Assembly: GCA_023391425.1 (NCBI GenBank)
Contig: JAEWAX010000063.1
Span: 1-52,735, forward strand
Direction: 5' to 3'
DNA from: Bacillota bacterium
Lineage (GTDB): Bacteria; Bacillota; Clostridia; Acetivibrionales; DSM-1351
DNA: 52,735 nt
The notes under the pieces are model-generated. The model ran no database searches and was not told where the DNA came from. It saw only the letters and a program-made list of their open reading frames with translations. A program made the translations under genes and the position numbers. Below, piece by piece: positions 41,035 to 49,462 of this stretch (positions within the stretch are counted from its first letter, which is position 1; every line of letters starts with the position of its first letter).

Positions 41035-42655
41035 AATTGGATGAAAGTAACTTAATGTAATTCTCAAATTGAGAAATTATTTCTTTCTTATTAGGTTTAA
41101 TTTGATTCCACAAATTGTAGAAATAGTATTCATAAGATTTTACAATGTGTGACTCGTAAATAAAAAAACCTCTTGAAGTGTTATAAGATTCGTCGTTTTC
41201 ATGATGATTTAGGTTTTCTTGAGCACAAGTGATTATTCCAACTGCTGAATTCTCTTTTACCATCCAATTGATTAAGGGAATACTGCTTATCTTATTTTTA
41301 CTTATAAATCCTATTTCATAATTCTCATGAATTTTCAAAGTATGAATAATGTATGATAAGTGTTTAATTATATCATCATTTGTTATAGCTATTCCATTGG
41401 AGGTATAGTATTTATCCAAATAGGAATATTTCTTCCTTTCAATTATGTTATTAATGCATTGGTCATAAATAATGTCACGGAATTTATAATGTTTCACTTG
41501 GGACTCAAAGGTCTCAATTCTATGTTTATGATATAGAAATATTTTTTCTATTTCTTCACTGGAGATATTACTCTTTTTTAAAACCTGTTTACACTGGATT
41601 ATTGGAAAAGACAGAGCGTTAAATTCGCGTATAAATCTATATCTGTTTCCAAGAGATTCTTCGAATTCAGAAAATTCTTTTTGAAATCCAATGTTTTTTA
41701 TTGGTAAACATGATTTTAGTAACGGTTTTGATGATGCCAAAATTTGGTGAAAAAATCCATTGAGAATATTTAGCGCATCATTATTTCTTATAAAAAAAGC
41801 ACTATCAACTTGACGTTTATCAACCGATGAAACACTTAATAGTGTTCCTGACAGTGGAACATATACTATTTCAAAAGGCATAGCATAGTCATTACCACTT
41901 GTGTAATAAACCTGATACTTTCCAGTTGAAATAGGACTAAGCATTTCCTCAATTATTTTTAAATTACGAGTTGTATTATTATTTATGTGGACAAGATATA
42001 TAATACTCCAACCTTTTTTTATTAATTTACATAAAGCATTATTCCATCTGGTATTAAAGCTGGAATAACATGTAAAGAAACTTGTTTCTGTGAGTAAAGT
42101 TATTATAATAGGTTCAGCAGATATAGAATTTATAGTACTGGCATCTTCTAGAAACTGTAAGACAGCATTCGATACTTGTTCATAGCCTATAATTATTTGA
42201 GTTTTCAGAAAACTGCTGTAATGATTGAAATGGCTGCTTTCTGATAAATATGGGGGTTTCCAAGCAAATGCTTTATTGTCGAAGTTATATTGTATTTTCT
42301 TGGAATTCTTCTTGCTATTTTTCTTTTTTTCAATTGAATAACCTTGAGATTCAATTAAAAGCTTTCTTAAAAGATTTAACATATTATTTTCATTTATTTC
42401 TGAACATCCAGCAAGGTGCTTTTTGATAAAGGCCATAATATTCTTTGACTGATAAGAATTAATAGTGTTCTTTTTTATTTGATTTACTATCAAATCAATA
42501 TGTTGAGAATTGCAAGGTGGAATTGATTTGTTGTTAATCCATTTGTAAATTAAAGATGCATCTACATTAATTGCTTTTGCTAATTTACTGTTTTTTAGGT
42601 CTGCTGCACGCATAAGCTCATTTAAACATTCACCGAAATCAATATTTGAGTTCAT
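41033..42655 (-). CDS. Large HTH (Cro/C1-type) protein with an unknown C-terminal domain
   Basis: A 540-aa protein. Residues about 8-45 form a lambda-repressor-like HTH (LNELMRAADLKNSKLAKAI followed by DASLIYKWINNKSIPP). The remaining ~470 residues match no family I recognise; the middle (about 185-275) reads like an alpha/beta domain (WSIIYLVHINN ... YQVYYTSGNDYAMPFEIVYVPLSG) that slightly resembles sensor parts of TrmB or PLD-like regulators. No membrane helices. It has its own promoter and is convergent with valS. Probably a ligand-controlled transcription factor; targets unknown. Confidence 0.75.
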   Translation of the reverse strand: MNSNIDFGECLNELMRAADLKNSKLAKAINVDASLIYKWINNKSIPPCNSQHIDLIVNQIKKNTINSYQSKNIMAFIKKHLAGCSEINENNMLNLLRKLLIESQGYSIEKKKNSKKNSKKIQYNFDNKAFAWKPPYLSESSHFNHYSSFLKTQIIIGYEQVSNAVLQFLEDASTINSISAEPIIITLLTETSFFTCYSSFNTRWNNALCKLIKKGWSIIYLVHINNNTTRNLKIIEEMLSPISTGKYQVYYTSGNDYAMPFEIVYVPLSGTLLSVSSVDKRQVDSAFFIRNNDALNILNGFFHQILASSKPLLKSCLPIKNIGFQKEFSEFEESLGNRYRFIREFNALSFPIIQCKQVLKKSNISSEEIEKIFLYHKHRIETFESQVKHYKFRDIIYDQCINNIIERKKYSYLDKYYTSNGIAITNDDIIKHLSYIIHTLKIHENYEIGFISKNKISSIPLINWMVKENSAVGIITCAQENLNHHENDESYNTSRGFFIYESHIVKSYEYYFYNLWNQIKPNKKEIISQFENYIKLLSSN

Positions 42656-42713
42656 AATATTATCTCCCTAAGTTGCTGATTAACATATTCTGTTGCTAAG
42701 CTTTTGAATGTTA

Positions 42714-42742
42714 ATTATACATCAAGACCCAATTAATGCCAA
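42714..42742 (-). promoter_or_regulatory. Promoter of the large HTH gene
   Basis: On the minus strand TTGGCA (42737-42742), 17 bp, TATAAT (42714-42719). Transcription starts about 50-60 bp before the ATG. Confidence 0.7.
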
Positions 42743-42793
42743 GTATTGGAAGGGGTCAAAAGGTGCAAATATACCGAGTTACAGAAGATAATG

Positions 42794-42809
42794 CCATGAA
42801 TGGTCATGG
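42794..42809. other. Small inverted repeat in the 42743-42998 gap
   Basis: CCATGA ATGG TCATGG, followed by AATTATTTT. Possibly a weak terminator or operator. The rest of this 343-bp gap shows only the ribosome site of the response regulator gene. Confidence 0.3.
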
Positions 42810-42998
42810 AATTATTTTCATAAAGTGTTGAAATATGTAGATAGGTAATATAACTTAATGTGTAAATAAATCTATTAAAGCTTATTTTATGACAATAGAT
42901 TTTTACTCAATACTATCAATATACATGTAAGTACTTAATGCACATTTTAGCTATTAACAGTTAAAAAAGTAAATATATAAAAATGGGGTGACATTATA

Positions 42999-43358
42999 AT
43001 TAAAGTATTATTAGTAGATGATGCTATATTTATGAGAAAAACACTTAAAACTATGCTAGAAAAAAATAATTACCGCGTTGTTGGAGAAGCAGATAATGGA
43101 CAGGTTGCAGTACAGAAATTTAAGGAATTAAACCCAGATGTAGTTGCAATGGATATTGCAATGCCAGTAATGGACGGAATAAAAGCACTAAAGGAAATAA
43201 AGCAAATTGCACCAAATTCAAAAATTGTAATGATATCTGCAATTGGACAGGAAGTATTTGTAAGAGAGTCGGCGTTAAATGAAGCTGAAGGTTTCATTAT
43301 TAAGCCTTTTAAAGAGGAGCAAGTCATAAAAACATTAAAAGGTATAGAGAGTCTATAA
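42999..43358 (+). CDS. CheY-like single-domain response regulator, apparent AUU start
   Basis: A 119-aa receiver domain without output domain. Acidic pocket D7-D8 (KVLLVDD), phosphoacceptor D52 (AMDIAMP), S80 and K102 (IIKPF) are intact, so it should be phosphorylated and signal by protein contact. The first ATG is only at 43032, which would delete the D7-D8 strand. In frame upstream a TAA blocks extension, leaving AUU (42999) or AUA (42996) as start; AUU lies 7 nt after GGGGTGA and gives the typical MKVLLVDD N-terminus. It is not next to chemotaxis genes here. A sequencing error is the alternative. Confidence 0.85.
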   Translation: MKVLLVDDAIFMRKTLKTMLEKNNYRVVGEADNGQVAVQKFKELNPDVVAMDIAMPVMDGIKALKEIKQIAPNSKIVMISAIGQEVFVRESALNEAEGFIIKPFKEEQVIKTLKGIESL

Positions 43359-43403
43359 ATCATATCTATTCTTGTTTTGCTAAAAATTAAACTCCATCAC
43401 ACC

Positions 43404-43439
43404 AGTAACAGTTTAAGCATCAAAAAATATACTGTTACT
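43404..43439. other. 9-bp inverted repeat downstream of the response regulator
   Basis: AGTAACAGT and its exact complement ACTGTTACT around an 18-nt loop. No T-run follows. Could be a weak terminator or a regulatory site for the next gene. Confidence 0.35.
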
Positions 43440-43529
43440 AAGAATAAGTTCTAAGGTTACTGCAAAACATTGTATCCCATATTATGTTCTACAGCACCCA
43501 CGTAGACTTTGCATGAATGGAGTTTTTCT

Positions 43530-44996
43530 ATGACTAATTACTATTTCACTAATAATAACTTAATCAATAATAACTTAATAAACAGAAACACAATTAATAG
43601 CATCTTAGAAAATAACAACAAGTTATACAATAACAACAGACCAACCATTAATGTAAACCAGTATAGAGATATGGTGTTGGGCGTTAACACAAGGGTACCA
43701 CTTGATAATGGTACATATACTACTGCCATCAATTTTGACAATGCCGCCACTACACCTCCTTTTTACTCAGTGGAAAAAGACGTTAAAGAATTCTTGCCTT
43801 GGTATTCATCAATACATAGGGGTAAAGGCTATAAATCTACTTTTTCAACTGAAGTGTATGAAAATGGGAGAAACATCATCAAAAGCTTTGTTAATGCTGA
43901 CAATGAGAATGACGTAGTTATTTATACAAAGAATACCACTAACTCGATAAATATACTGGCATATGTACTCAGTCAGCAAAAAGATGGCAGAGATGTTGTG
44001 TTATCTACATGGATGGAGCATGCTGCAAATGATTTGCCTTGGAGAGATAAATTTTTAGTTGATTACGTGGAAGTAGATGAGTTTGGAAGACTTTGTTTAG
44101 ACAATCTTAATGAAAAGCTGAATAAATATAAAAATAGAGTGAAATTGGTTACAGTGACAGGTGCATCAAATGTAACAGGGTATATTAATGATATACATAC
44201 CATTGCAGCTATGGCACATAGACATGGAACTCAAATTCATGTTGATGGCGCGCAGTTAGTTCCCCATGTTGCTGTAGATATGAAACCGTTTGATAATGAG
44301 GAGCATATTGATTATCTTTCATTCTCTGCGCACAAAATGTATGCACCCTATGGTGGCGGAGCACTAATTGGCCCAAAAACTGCTTTTGAAGCAGAGCTAC
44401 CTTATTGTGAGGGTGGAAGTGCAATCAAACTTGTCACTCACGAACAAATTTGGTGGGAAGAGCCTCCTCAAAAGGATGAAGCAGGTACACCAAACCTTAT
44501 TGGTATAGTGGCTATGGTATCGGCAATAAAAACTATGTCAAAAATAGGAATGGATAATGCTTATAGGCATGAGAAGAGCCTGTTAAACTATGCATATGAT
44601 AAAATGAAAAACATCCCTGGAATTAAGTTCTACAATCACCCAGATAAACAGGAGACTATAGGAGTAATTGCTTTTAACATAGAAGGCGTTCACCATTCAT
44701 TAATGTCAGCTATTCTATCTTATGAGGCGGGCATTGCAGTAAGAAACGGTTACTTTTGCTCACATCCTTATTGTGAGAACTTGTTGGGTTATTCAGCAAA
44801 AGATATGGAAGCCTTAATGAAAGATCCAAACTCGTTATTTCCTGGGATTGTTAGAGTGAGCTTTGGATTATACAATAACTTCTCGGAAATAGATAAATTT
44901 GTATATTCTTTAAATCAGATAGCTATGAACAAAAAATATTATACTGATAAATATAGTAATTCCAGAGGAAGGTATAATATTAAAAATGAGGTGTAA
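43530..44996 (+). CDS. Cysteine desulfurase-like class V aminotransferase
   Basis: A 488-aa PLP enzyme resembling SufS/CsdA-type cysteine desulfurases or selenocysteine lyases. FDNAATTPP (about 72-80), MEHAANDLPW (about 164-173), the PLP lysine K269 in SAHKMYAPYGGG, and C410 in GYFCSHPYC (position of the desulfurase Cys) support this. The first ~45 residues are an Asn-rich low-complexity tail (NNNLINNNLIN) from short AAT repeats, absent in usual family members. ATG 43530 has GGAG at 8 nt. It is monocistronic, with no suf/isc scaffold nearby, so the physiological acceptor is unknown. Confidence 0.8.
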   Translation: MTNYYFTNNNLINNNLINRNTINSILENNNKLYNNNRPTINVNQYRDMVLGVNTRVPLDNGTYTTAINFDNAATTPPFYSVEKDVKEFLPWYSSIHRGKGYKSTFSTEVYENGRNIIKSFVNADNENDVVIYTKNTTNSINILAYVLSQQKDGRDVVLSTWMEHAANDLPWRDKFLVDYVEVDEFGRLCLDNLNEKLNKYKNRVKLVTVTGASNVTGYINDIHTIAAMAHRHGTQIHVDGAQLVPHVAVDMKPFDNEEHIDYLSFSAHKMYAPYGGGALIGPKTAFEAELPYCEGGSAIKLVTHEQIWWEEPPQKDEAGTPNLIGIVAMVSAIKTMSKIGMDNAYRHEKSLLNYAYDKMKNIPGIKFYNHPDKQETIGVIAFNIEGVHHSLMSAILSYEAGIAVRNGYFCSHPYCENLLGYSAKDMEALMKDPNSLFPGIVRVSFGLYNNFSEIDKFVYSLNQIAMNKKYYTDKYSNSRGRYNIKNEV

Positions 44997-45092
44997 AAGT
45001 TACATTTTCTATATATAAAAAAAATTATAAATATGTTACACTAAACTGAGGCAAAATTAATTAGGAAAACTAAATAAAAATTTACTATTAAT

Positions 45093-45128
45093 AAGAAGCT
45101 ATTTGGTTTTAAGAAGCTATTTGGTTTT
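45093..45128 (+). repeat. Perfect 18-bp tandem duplication
   Basis: AAGAAGCTATTTGGTTTT occurs twice with no gap, 42 bp before the NAD synthetase ATG. It may be a recent slippage event in a promoter region. Confidence 0.7.
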
Positions 45129-45169
45129 CACTTAAGCTAAAATAACATAAATACAATTAGGTGGTTAGT

Positions 45170-47092
45170 ATGAATTATGGATTTGTAAGGGTTGCAGCTG
45201 CGATACCAAAATTGAAGGTTGCCAACTGCGATTATAATACAGTACAAATAATTGAAATTGCAAAAAAAGCTGAGGGGCAAGGCGCACAATTTGTAGTGTT
45301 CCCTGAGTTGGCTATTACGTCATATACCTGTGGAGATCTTTTCTTACAGAGGACAATCCAGAATGAGTCTTTAAATAGCTTGAAAACTATACTGAAAGAG
45401 ACTCAATCGTTGGAATGCATTATAATATTAGGAATGCCATTATTAGTTAATAGCAGATTGTATAATTGTGGAGTAGTAATTAAGGCTGGAAATATTTTAG
45501 GTATAGTTCCCAAAAGCTATATCCCAAATTATAGTGAATTCTATGAGGCAAGATGGTTTTGCTCTGGAATAGATAAAAAGCACGAAACTATTAATTTACT
45601 AGGTGAAACAGTTCCGTTTGGGACAGATATTTTGTTTGAAGCACAAAATATTGCTGGCTTATGCTTTGGAATAGAGATTTGTGAAGATCTTTGGATACCA
45701 ATACCACCTAGCAGCTACCAAGCTCTAAATGGTGCAACACTATTATTTAATCTTTCTGCTAGCAATGAAATTGTTAGCAAACATGAATACAGAGAAAGTA
45801 TTATTAGAATGCAATCGGCTAAATGTTCCGCTGCATATGTGTATACATCCTCAGGTCCAAATGAATCGACTACCGACCTTGTTTTTGGTGGACATGCTCT
45901 GATATGTGAGTACGGATCACTGCTTGCTGAATCAGAAAGGTTCTCATTTGAGGAACAGCTGATTACTTGTGATATTGATATTGAGAGATTGGTAAGTGAG
46001 AGATTGAAAAATTCTGCCTTTACTCAGAGGACAACAGAATATGATTTCAGAAAAGTTGCTTTTAGTATCAAGGAGCTAGAAACTGACAAAATACAGAGAC
46101 ACATTGACCCACAGCCCTTTGTTCCTTCAGATCCAAATGTAAGAAACAAGCGTTGTGAGGAGATATTCAACATCCAAACCTCAGGACTTGGGAAAAGATT
46201 AAAGCATACCGGAATAGACAAATGTGTTATTGGAATCTCAGGTGGACTTGATTCTACTTTGGCATTATTAGTTATTGTAAAAGCATATGATAGGCTAGGA
46301 CTAGATACAAAAAATATTCATGCAATAACTATGCCAGGCTTTGGAACTTCCTCTAACACACTGAACAATTCACTTGAATTGATGAGGTTGATGAATGTTA
46401 CGACACATCAGATAGACATTAAAGAAGCGTGTATGCTTCATTTTAAAGATATTGGACATGACCCGTCAGTTTATGATGTCACTTATGAGAATGTTCAAGC
46501 GAGAGAGAGAACTCAGGTCCTAATGGATATCGCCAATAAAATTGGTGGACTAGTTATTGGCACAGGTGACCTTTCAGAACTTGCACTTGGCTGGTGCACC
46601 TATAATGGGGATCACATGTCCATGTATGCTGTTAATACTGGAGTACCAAAGACACTTGTGAAGTATTTGGTTCAATGGGCAGCAGACTACGTATTTGGGA
46701 ACGAAATCAGAAATGTGCTACTGAGTGTTTTAGACACTCCGATAAGCCCTGAGTTACTTCCAACTGATGAGGAAGGTCAGATACAGCAGAAAACAGAGGA
46801 TATTGTTGGCCCTTATGAGTTACACGATTTCTTCTTATACCATCTGGTAAGATATGGTGCAGTGCCTTCAAAAATATTAGCAATGGCGAAACAAGCTTTT
46901 GAAGGCAAATACGCTGATGAAATTATTGAAAAATGGCTGAAGGCTTTCTTGAAAAGATTTTTTGGACAACAATTTAAACGCTCGTGCATGCCAGATGGGC
47001 CAAAGGTTGGTACTATCAGTCTTTCGCCTAGAGGTGATTGGCGAATGCCAAGTGATGGAGATGTAAGCGCTTGGCTAAGCAACATACAATGA
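45170..47092 (+). CDS. nadE: Glutamine-dependent NAD+ synthetase
   Basis: A 640-aa two-domain enzyme. Residues 1-~290 form a nitrilase-type glutaminase with catalytic triad E46 (FPELAIT), K115 (VPKSY) and C171 (EICEDLW). Residues ~320-640 form the synthetase with PP-loop SGGLDST at 357-363 and GTGDLSELALGWCTYNGDHM (described: about 464-483). It makes NAD from nicotinic acid adenine dinucleotide, ATP and glutamine nitrogen. ATG 45170 follows GGTGG at 5 nt; a GTG three codons earlier is the alternative. A small membrane peptide gene starts 21 nt after its stop. Confidence 0.95.
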   Translation: MNYGFVRVAAAIPKLKVANCDYNTVQIIEIAKKAEGQGAQFVVFPELAITSYTCGDLFLQRTIQNESLNSLKTILKETQSLECIIILGMPLLVNSRLYNCGVVIKAGNILGIVPKSYIPNYSEFYEARWFCSGIDKKHETINLLGETVPFGTDILFEAQNIAGLCFGIEICEDLWIPIPPSSYQALNGATLLFNLSASNEIVSKHEYRESIIRMQSAKCSAAYVYTSSGPNESTTDLVFGGHALICEYGSLLAESERFSFEEQLITCDIDIERLVSERLKNSAFTQRTTEYDFRKVAFSIKELETDKIQRHIDPQPFVPSDPNVRNKRCEEIFNIQTSGLGKRLKHTGIDKCVIGISGGLDSTLALLVIVKAYDRLGLDTKNIHAITMPGFGTSSNTLNNSLELMRLMNVTTHQIDIKEACMLHFKDIGHDPSVYDVTYENVQARERTQVLMDIANKIGGLVIGTGDLSELALGWCTYNGDHMSMYAVNTGVPKTLVKYLVQWAADYVFGNEIRNVLLSVLDTPISPELLPTDEEGQIQQKTEDIVGPYELHDFFLYHLVRYGAVPSKILAMAKQAFEGKYADEIIEKWLKAFLKRFFGQQFKRSCMPDGPKVGTISLSPRGDWRMPSDGDVSAWLSNIQ

Positions 47093-47112
47093 ATATAAAG
47101 GAGTAGATTAAA

Positions 47113-47214
47113 ATGCAAAAAAAATGGGTTAAATGGGTTGCGGTGATATTAGTAGTGGGACTCCTAATAACAACATTTGGGTCAATTGGATATTCGTTGT
47201 TATCAGGACTATAA
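47113..47214 (+). CDS. 33-aa single-pass membrane peptide
   Basis: Short gene ATG 47113 to TAA 47214, with AAAGGAG 9 nt before. The product starts MQKKWVKW, has one hydrophobic helix (about 9-31), and a basic N-terminus, so positive-inside orientation puts the C-terminus outside. Its size and layout recall DUF4044/Prli42-type small membrane proteins of Firmicutes; the similarity is only general. It is 20 nt after nadE and could be translated from the same mRNA. Confidence 0.55.
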   Translation: MQKKWVKWVAVILVVGLLITTFGSIGYSLLSGL

Positions 47215-47384
47215 TTTATGGAAATCATTGAACAGTAATGCACTTAAAGTATTAATCTATAAAAATATATATTATTAGTGGCAGTAAAATTAGTTATTTT
47301 TACCCATTTAACGTAGAACGTTTTTATATTAAAATTAATGTGTATTATTGTGTTTACCTTCATTATTACAAGGGTGTGAATTAT

Positions 47385-48260
47385 TTGTTTGATGCTTTAG
47401 CGCAGGACTTCAACAAAGTAATAGATTTTTTTTCAGTATATATTCCTTTAAATCAACCACTTGAAATGCTTAAAGCAATTGTTGATATAAGCATTGTTTC
47501 TTATCTCGCTTATAAGATAATACAGCTTGGCAAAGAGACGAGAGCATGGCAGCTAGTTAAGGGTATAGTTGTTATACTCATTGTTGCAATTCTCAGTGAT
47601 TTACTAGAGCTTAGAACATTGGCTTTTATACTTAATAAGACAATTGAGCTGGCAGGGTTTGCGCTGGTAGTTGTATTTCAACCAGAGCTTAGGAGAGGAC
47701 TTGAGAAAGTAGGAAGAAGCAATTTTAAAGACTTCTTTAGCTTTGACGAAAAAGATGATGTGATACATACCACATTTACAATAGAAGAGATTGTTAAAGC
47801 TGCTACAGAGCTTTCTAGAACAAAAACAGGTGCTCTAATTGTTTTTGAACGAGAGACAAAGCTTGGAGAAATAATAAATACTGGTACAACGCTAGATTCA
47901 AGTGTAAGCGCTGAGTTAATTATAAACATTTTTACACCAAATACCCCTCTTCACGATGGGGCTTTAATAGTAAGGGATAACAAGCTGAAATCAGGTGCTT
48001 GTTTCCTGCCACTTACTGACAATCCAAATTTAAGTAAGGAACTTGGTACAAGACATAGAGCTGCATTAGGAATTACAGAGGTGTCAGATTGTATTTCAGT
48101 GGTAGTATCAGAGGAGACAGGAAAAATATCCTATGCATTAAATGGCGGATTATCTAGAAACCTCACACCAGATACGTTAAGAAAGGCATTAAATAAAAAC
48201 CTGCTGGAAAAGAAATCTGTAAACAAAAAGTTATCTCTTTGGAAGGGGAAATCAAAGTGA
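47385..48260 (+). CDS. cdaA: Diadenylate cyclase CdaA
   Basis: A 291-aa membrane enzyme that makes c-di-AMP from two ATP. Three N-terminal helices (about 25-95) lead to the FQPELRRGLEKVG linker and a DAC domain with D191-G-A (LHDGALI) and R223-H-R (GTRHRAALG), the catalytic signature. Start is probably TTG 47385, 8 nt after AAGGGTG; a GTG at 47340 would add 15 residues but has no ribosome site. The stop overlaps the next start. It is followed by the CdaR-like ybbR protein and, two genes on, glmM, the conserved arrangement in Firmicutes. Confidence 0.95.
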   Translation: MFDALAQDFNKVIDFFSVYIPLNQPLEMLKAIVDISIVSYLAYKIIQLGKETRAWQLVKGIVVILIVAILSDLLELRTLAFILNKTIELAGFALVVVFQPELRRGLEKVGRSNFKDFFSFDEKDDVIHTTFTIEEIVKAATELSRTKTGALIVFERETKLGEIINTGTTLDSSVSAELIINIFTPNTPLHDGALIVRDNKLKSGACFLPLTDNPNLSKELGTRHRAALGITEVSDCISVVVSEETGKISYALNGGLSRNLTPDTLRKALNKNLLEKKSVNKKLSLWKGKSK

Positions 48261-49462
48261 AAGAATTCCTGAAGAAGGATTTAACATTAAAAATACTTTC
48301 AATCGTTTTTGCTATATTCCTTTGGTTTGCTATTAATCCTGTGCAGACAGAATATTATACGGTTCCTCTAAACATAATTAACGAGGAAAGTTTAAAAGCC
48401 AATGGTTTAGTTTTAAATAGCAAAAATAACTTAAAACCAGTTGTTGTTTCAGTACGTGAAAGAGGAGATGTACTTGATGCTATTAAAGACTCTGATTTTG
48501 AGGTCACTCTGGATTTAAGTAAAGTGAAGTCTATTGACGACAAAGTTGTTACGTTGGAAGCCCCACTTTATTTAGGAAGAGAAAATATCAGTACAAGTAA
48601 TATAGATTTAAAGCCAAAAACTATAACATTGGATTTAGGCAAGATAGAGGAAAATCCATTTGAAGTCCAAGTTGAGACAACTGGAAAATTAGCAGCTGAT
48701 TATGAAATTATATCAAAGACAGCAACTCCAGATACTGTATCAATTCAAGCCTTGGATTCTGTTATAAATAATGTTGGTTCAGTTAAGGTATATGTTGATG
48801 TTACAGGATTAAATAAAACTTTAACGAAACAAAAGGAATGCAAGGTTTATAATAAAAAGGGCGAAGAAATGCCTGAATTAAGTAAAAAGCTTTCTGTTGA
48901 AGTAAAAATTGAGGTTGGAAAGAGAGTACCTATTATACCAATAACTGAAGGCGTTCCATCAAAAGATTTTATTGAGGGTACAAGTACGGTGAAACCTGAT
49001 AATATTCTAATAACTGGTACCTTTGATACTATATCCTTGATTAATGAAATCAAGACTGAACCTGTAAAAATAGATAATGTAACTAAAACCTTTACATCAC
49101 CGGTACTTTTGCAATTACCAGACGGAATTAAGCTTGTTAAATCCACACGCCAGGTAGATGTTACTGTTGAAATTATACCATTAGTGGAGCAAACTTTGGA
49201 AGTTCCACCTGCGAATATCAATATAGTAGGCAAGAATACTGAAGTTAATTTTACCTATGAAATAACGGGACCTGTTACTATCAAACTAAAAGGGGAAGTT
49301 AAAGATTTAGCAAAAGTAAATGTAGCAGAGTTGCTTGCAAATATAGATGTAGATAAGCTAGAGGAAGGAACACACAATATTCCGCTCAAAGTAATATTAC
49401 CTACTAATGTTACTCAGGTTGAAGAGGTACTAGTTCCGGTTAAAATAACAAAAGGTGCATAA
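48257..49462 (+). CDS. cdaR: YbbR-domain protein CdaR
   Basis: A 401-aa protein with one N-terminal helix (about 10-26) and then four YbbR repeats (roughly 40-125, 130-210, 215-300, 310-400), all probably outside the membrane. It binds and modulates CdaA in Bacillus and Listeria. Its GTG start overlaps the cdaA stop (GTGA) with AAGGGG 8 nt before, so the two are translationally coupled. The FAD oxidoreductase gene starts right after its stop. No catalytic residues are expected. Confidence 0.93.
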   Translation: MKEFLKKDLTLKILSIVFAIFLWFAINPVQTEYYTVPLNIINEESLKANGLVLNSKNNLKPVVVSVRERGDVLDAIKDSDFEVTLDLSKVKSIDDKVVTLEAPLYLGRENISTSNIDLKPKTITLDLGKIEENPFEVQVETTGKLAADYEIISKTATPDTVSIQALDSVINNVGSVKVYVDVTGLNKTLTKQKECKVYNKKGEEMPELSKKLSVEVKIEVGKRVPIIPITEGVPSKDFIEGTSTVKPDNILITGTFDTISLINEIKTEPVKIDNVTKTFTSPVLLQLPDGIKLVKSTRQVDVTVEIIPLVEQTLEVPPANINIVGKNTEVNFTYEITGPVTIKLKGEVKDLAKVNVAELLANIDVDKLEEGTHNIPLKVILPTNVTQVEEVLVPVKITKGA

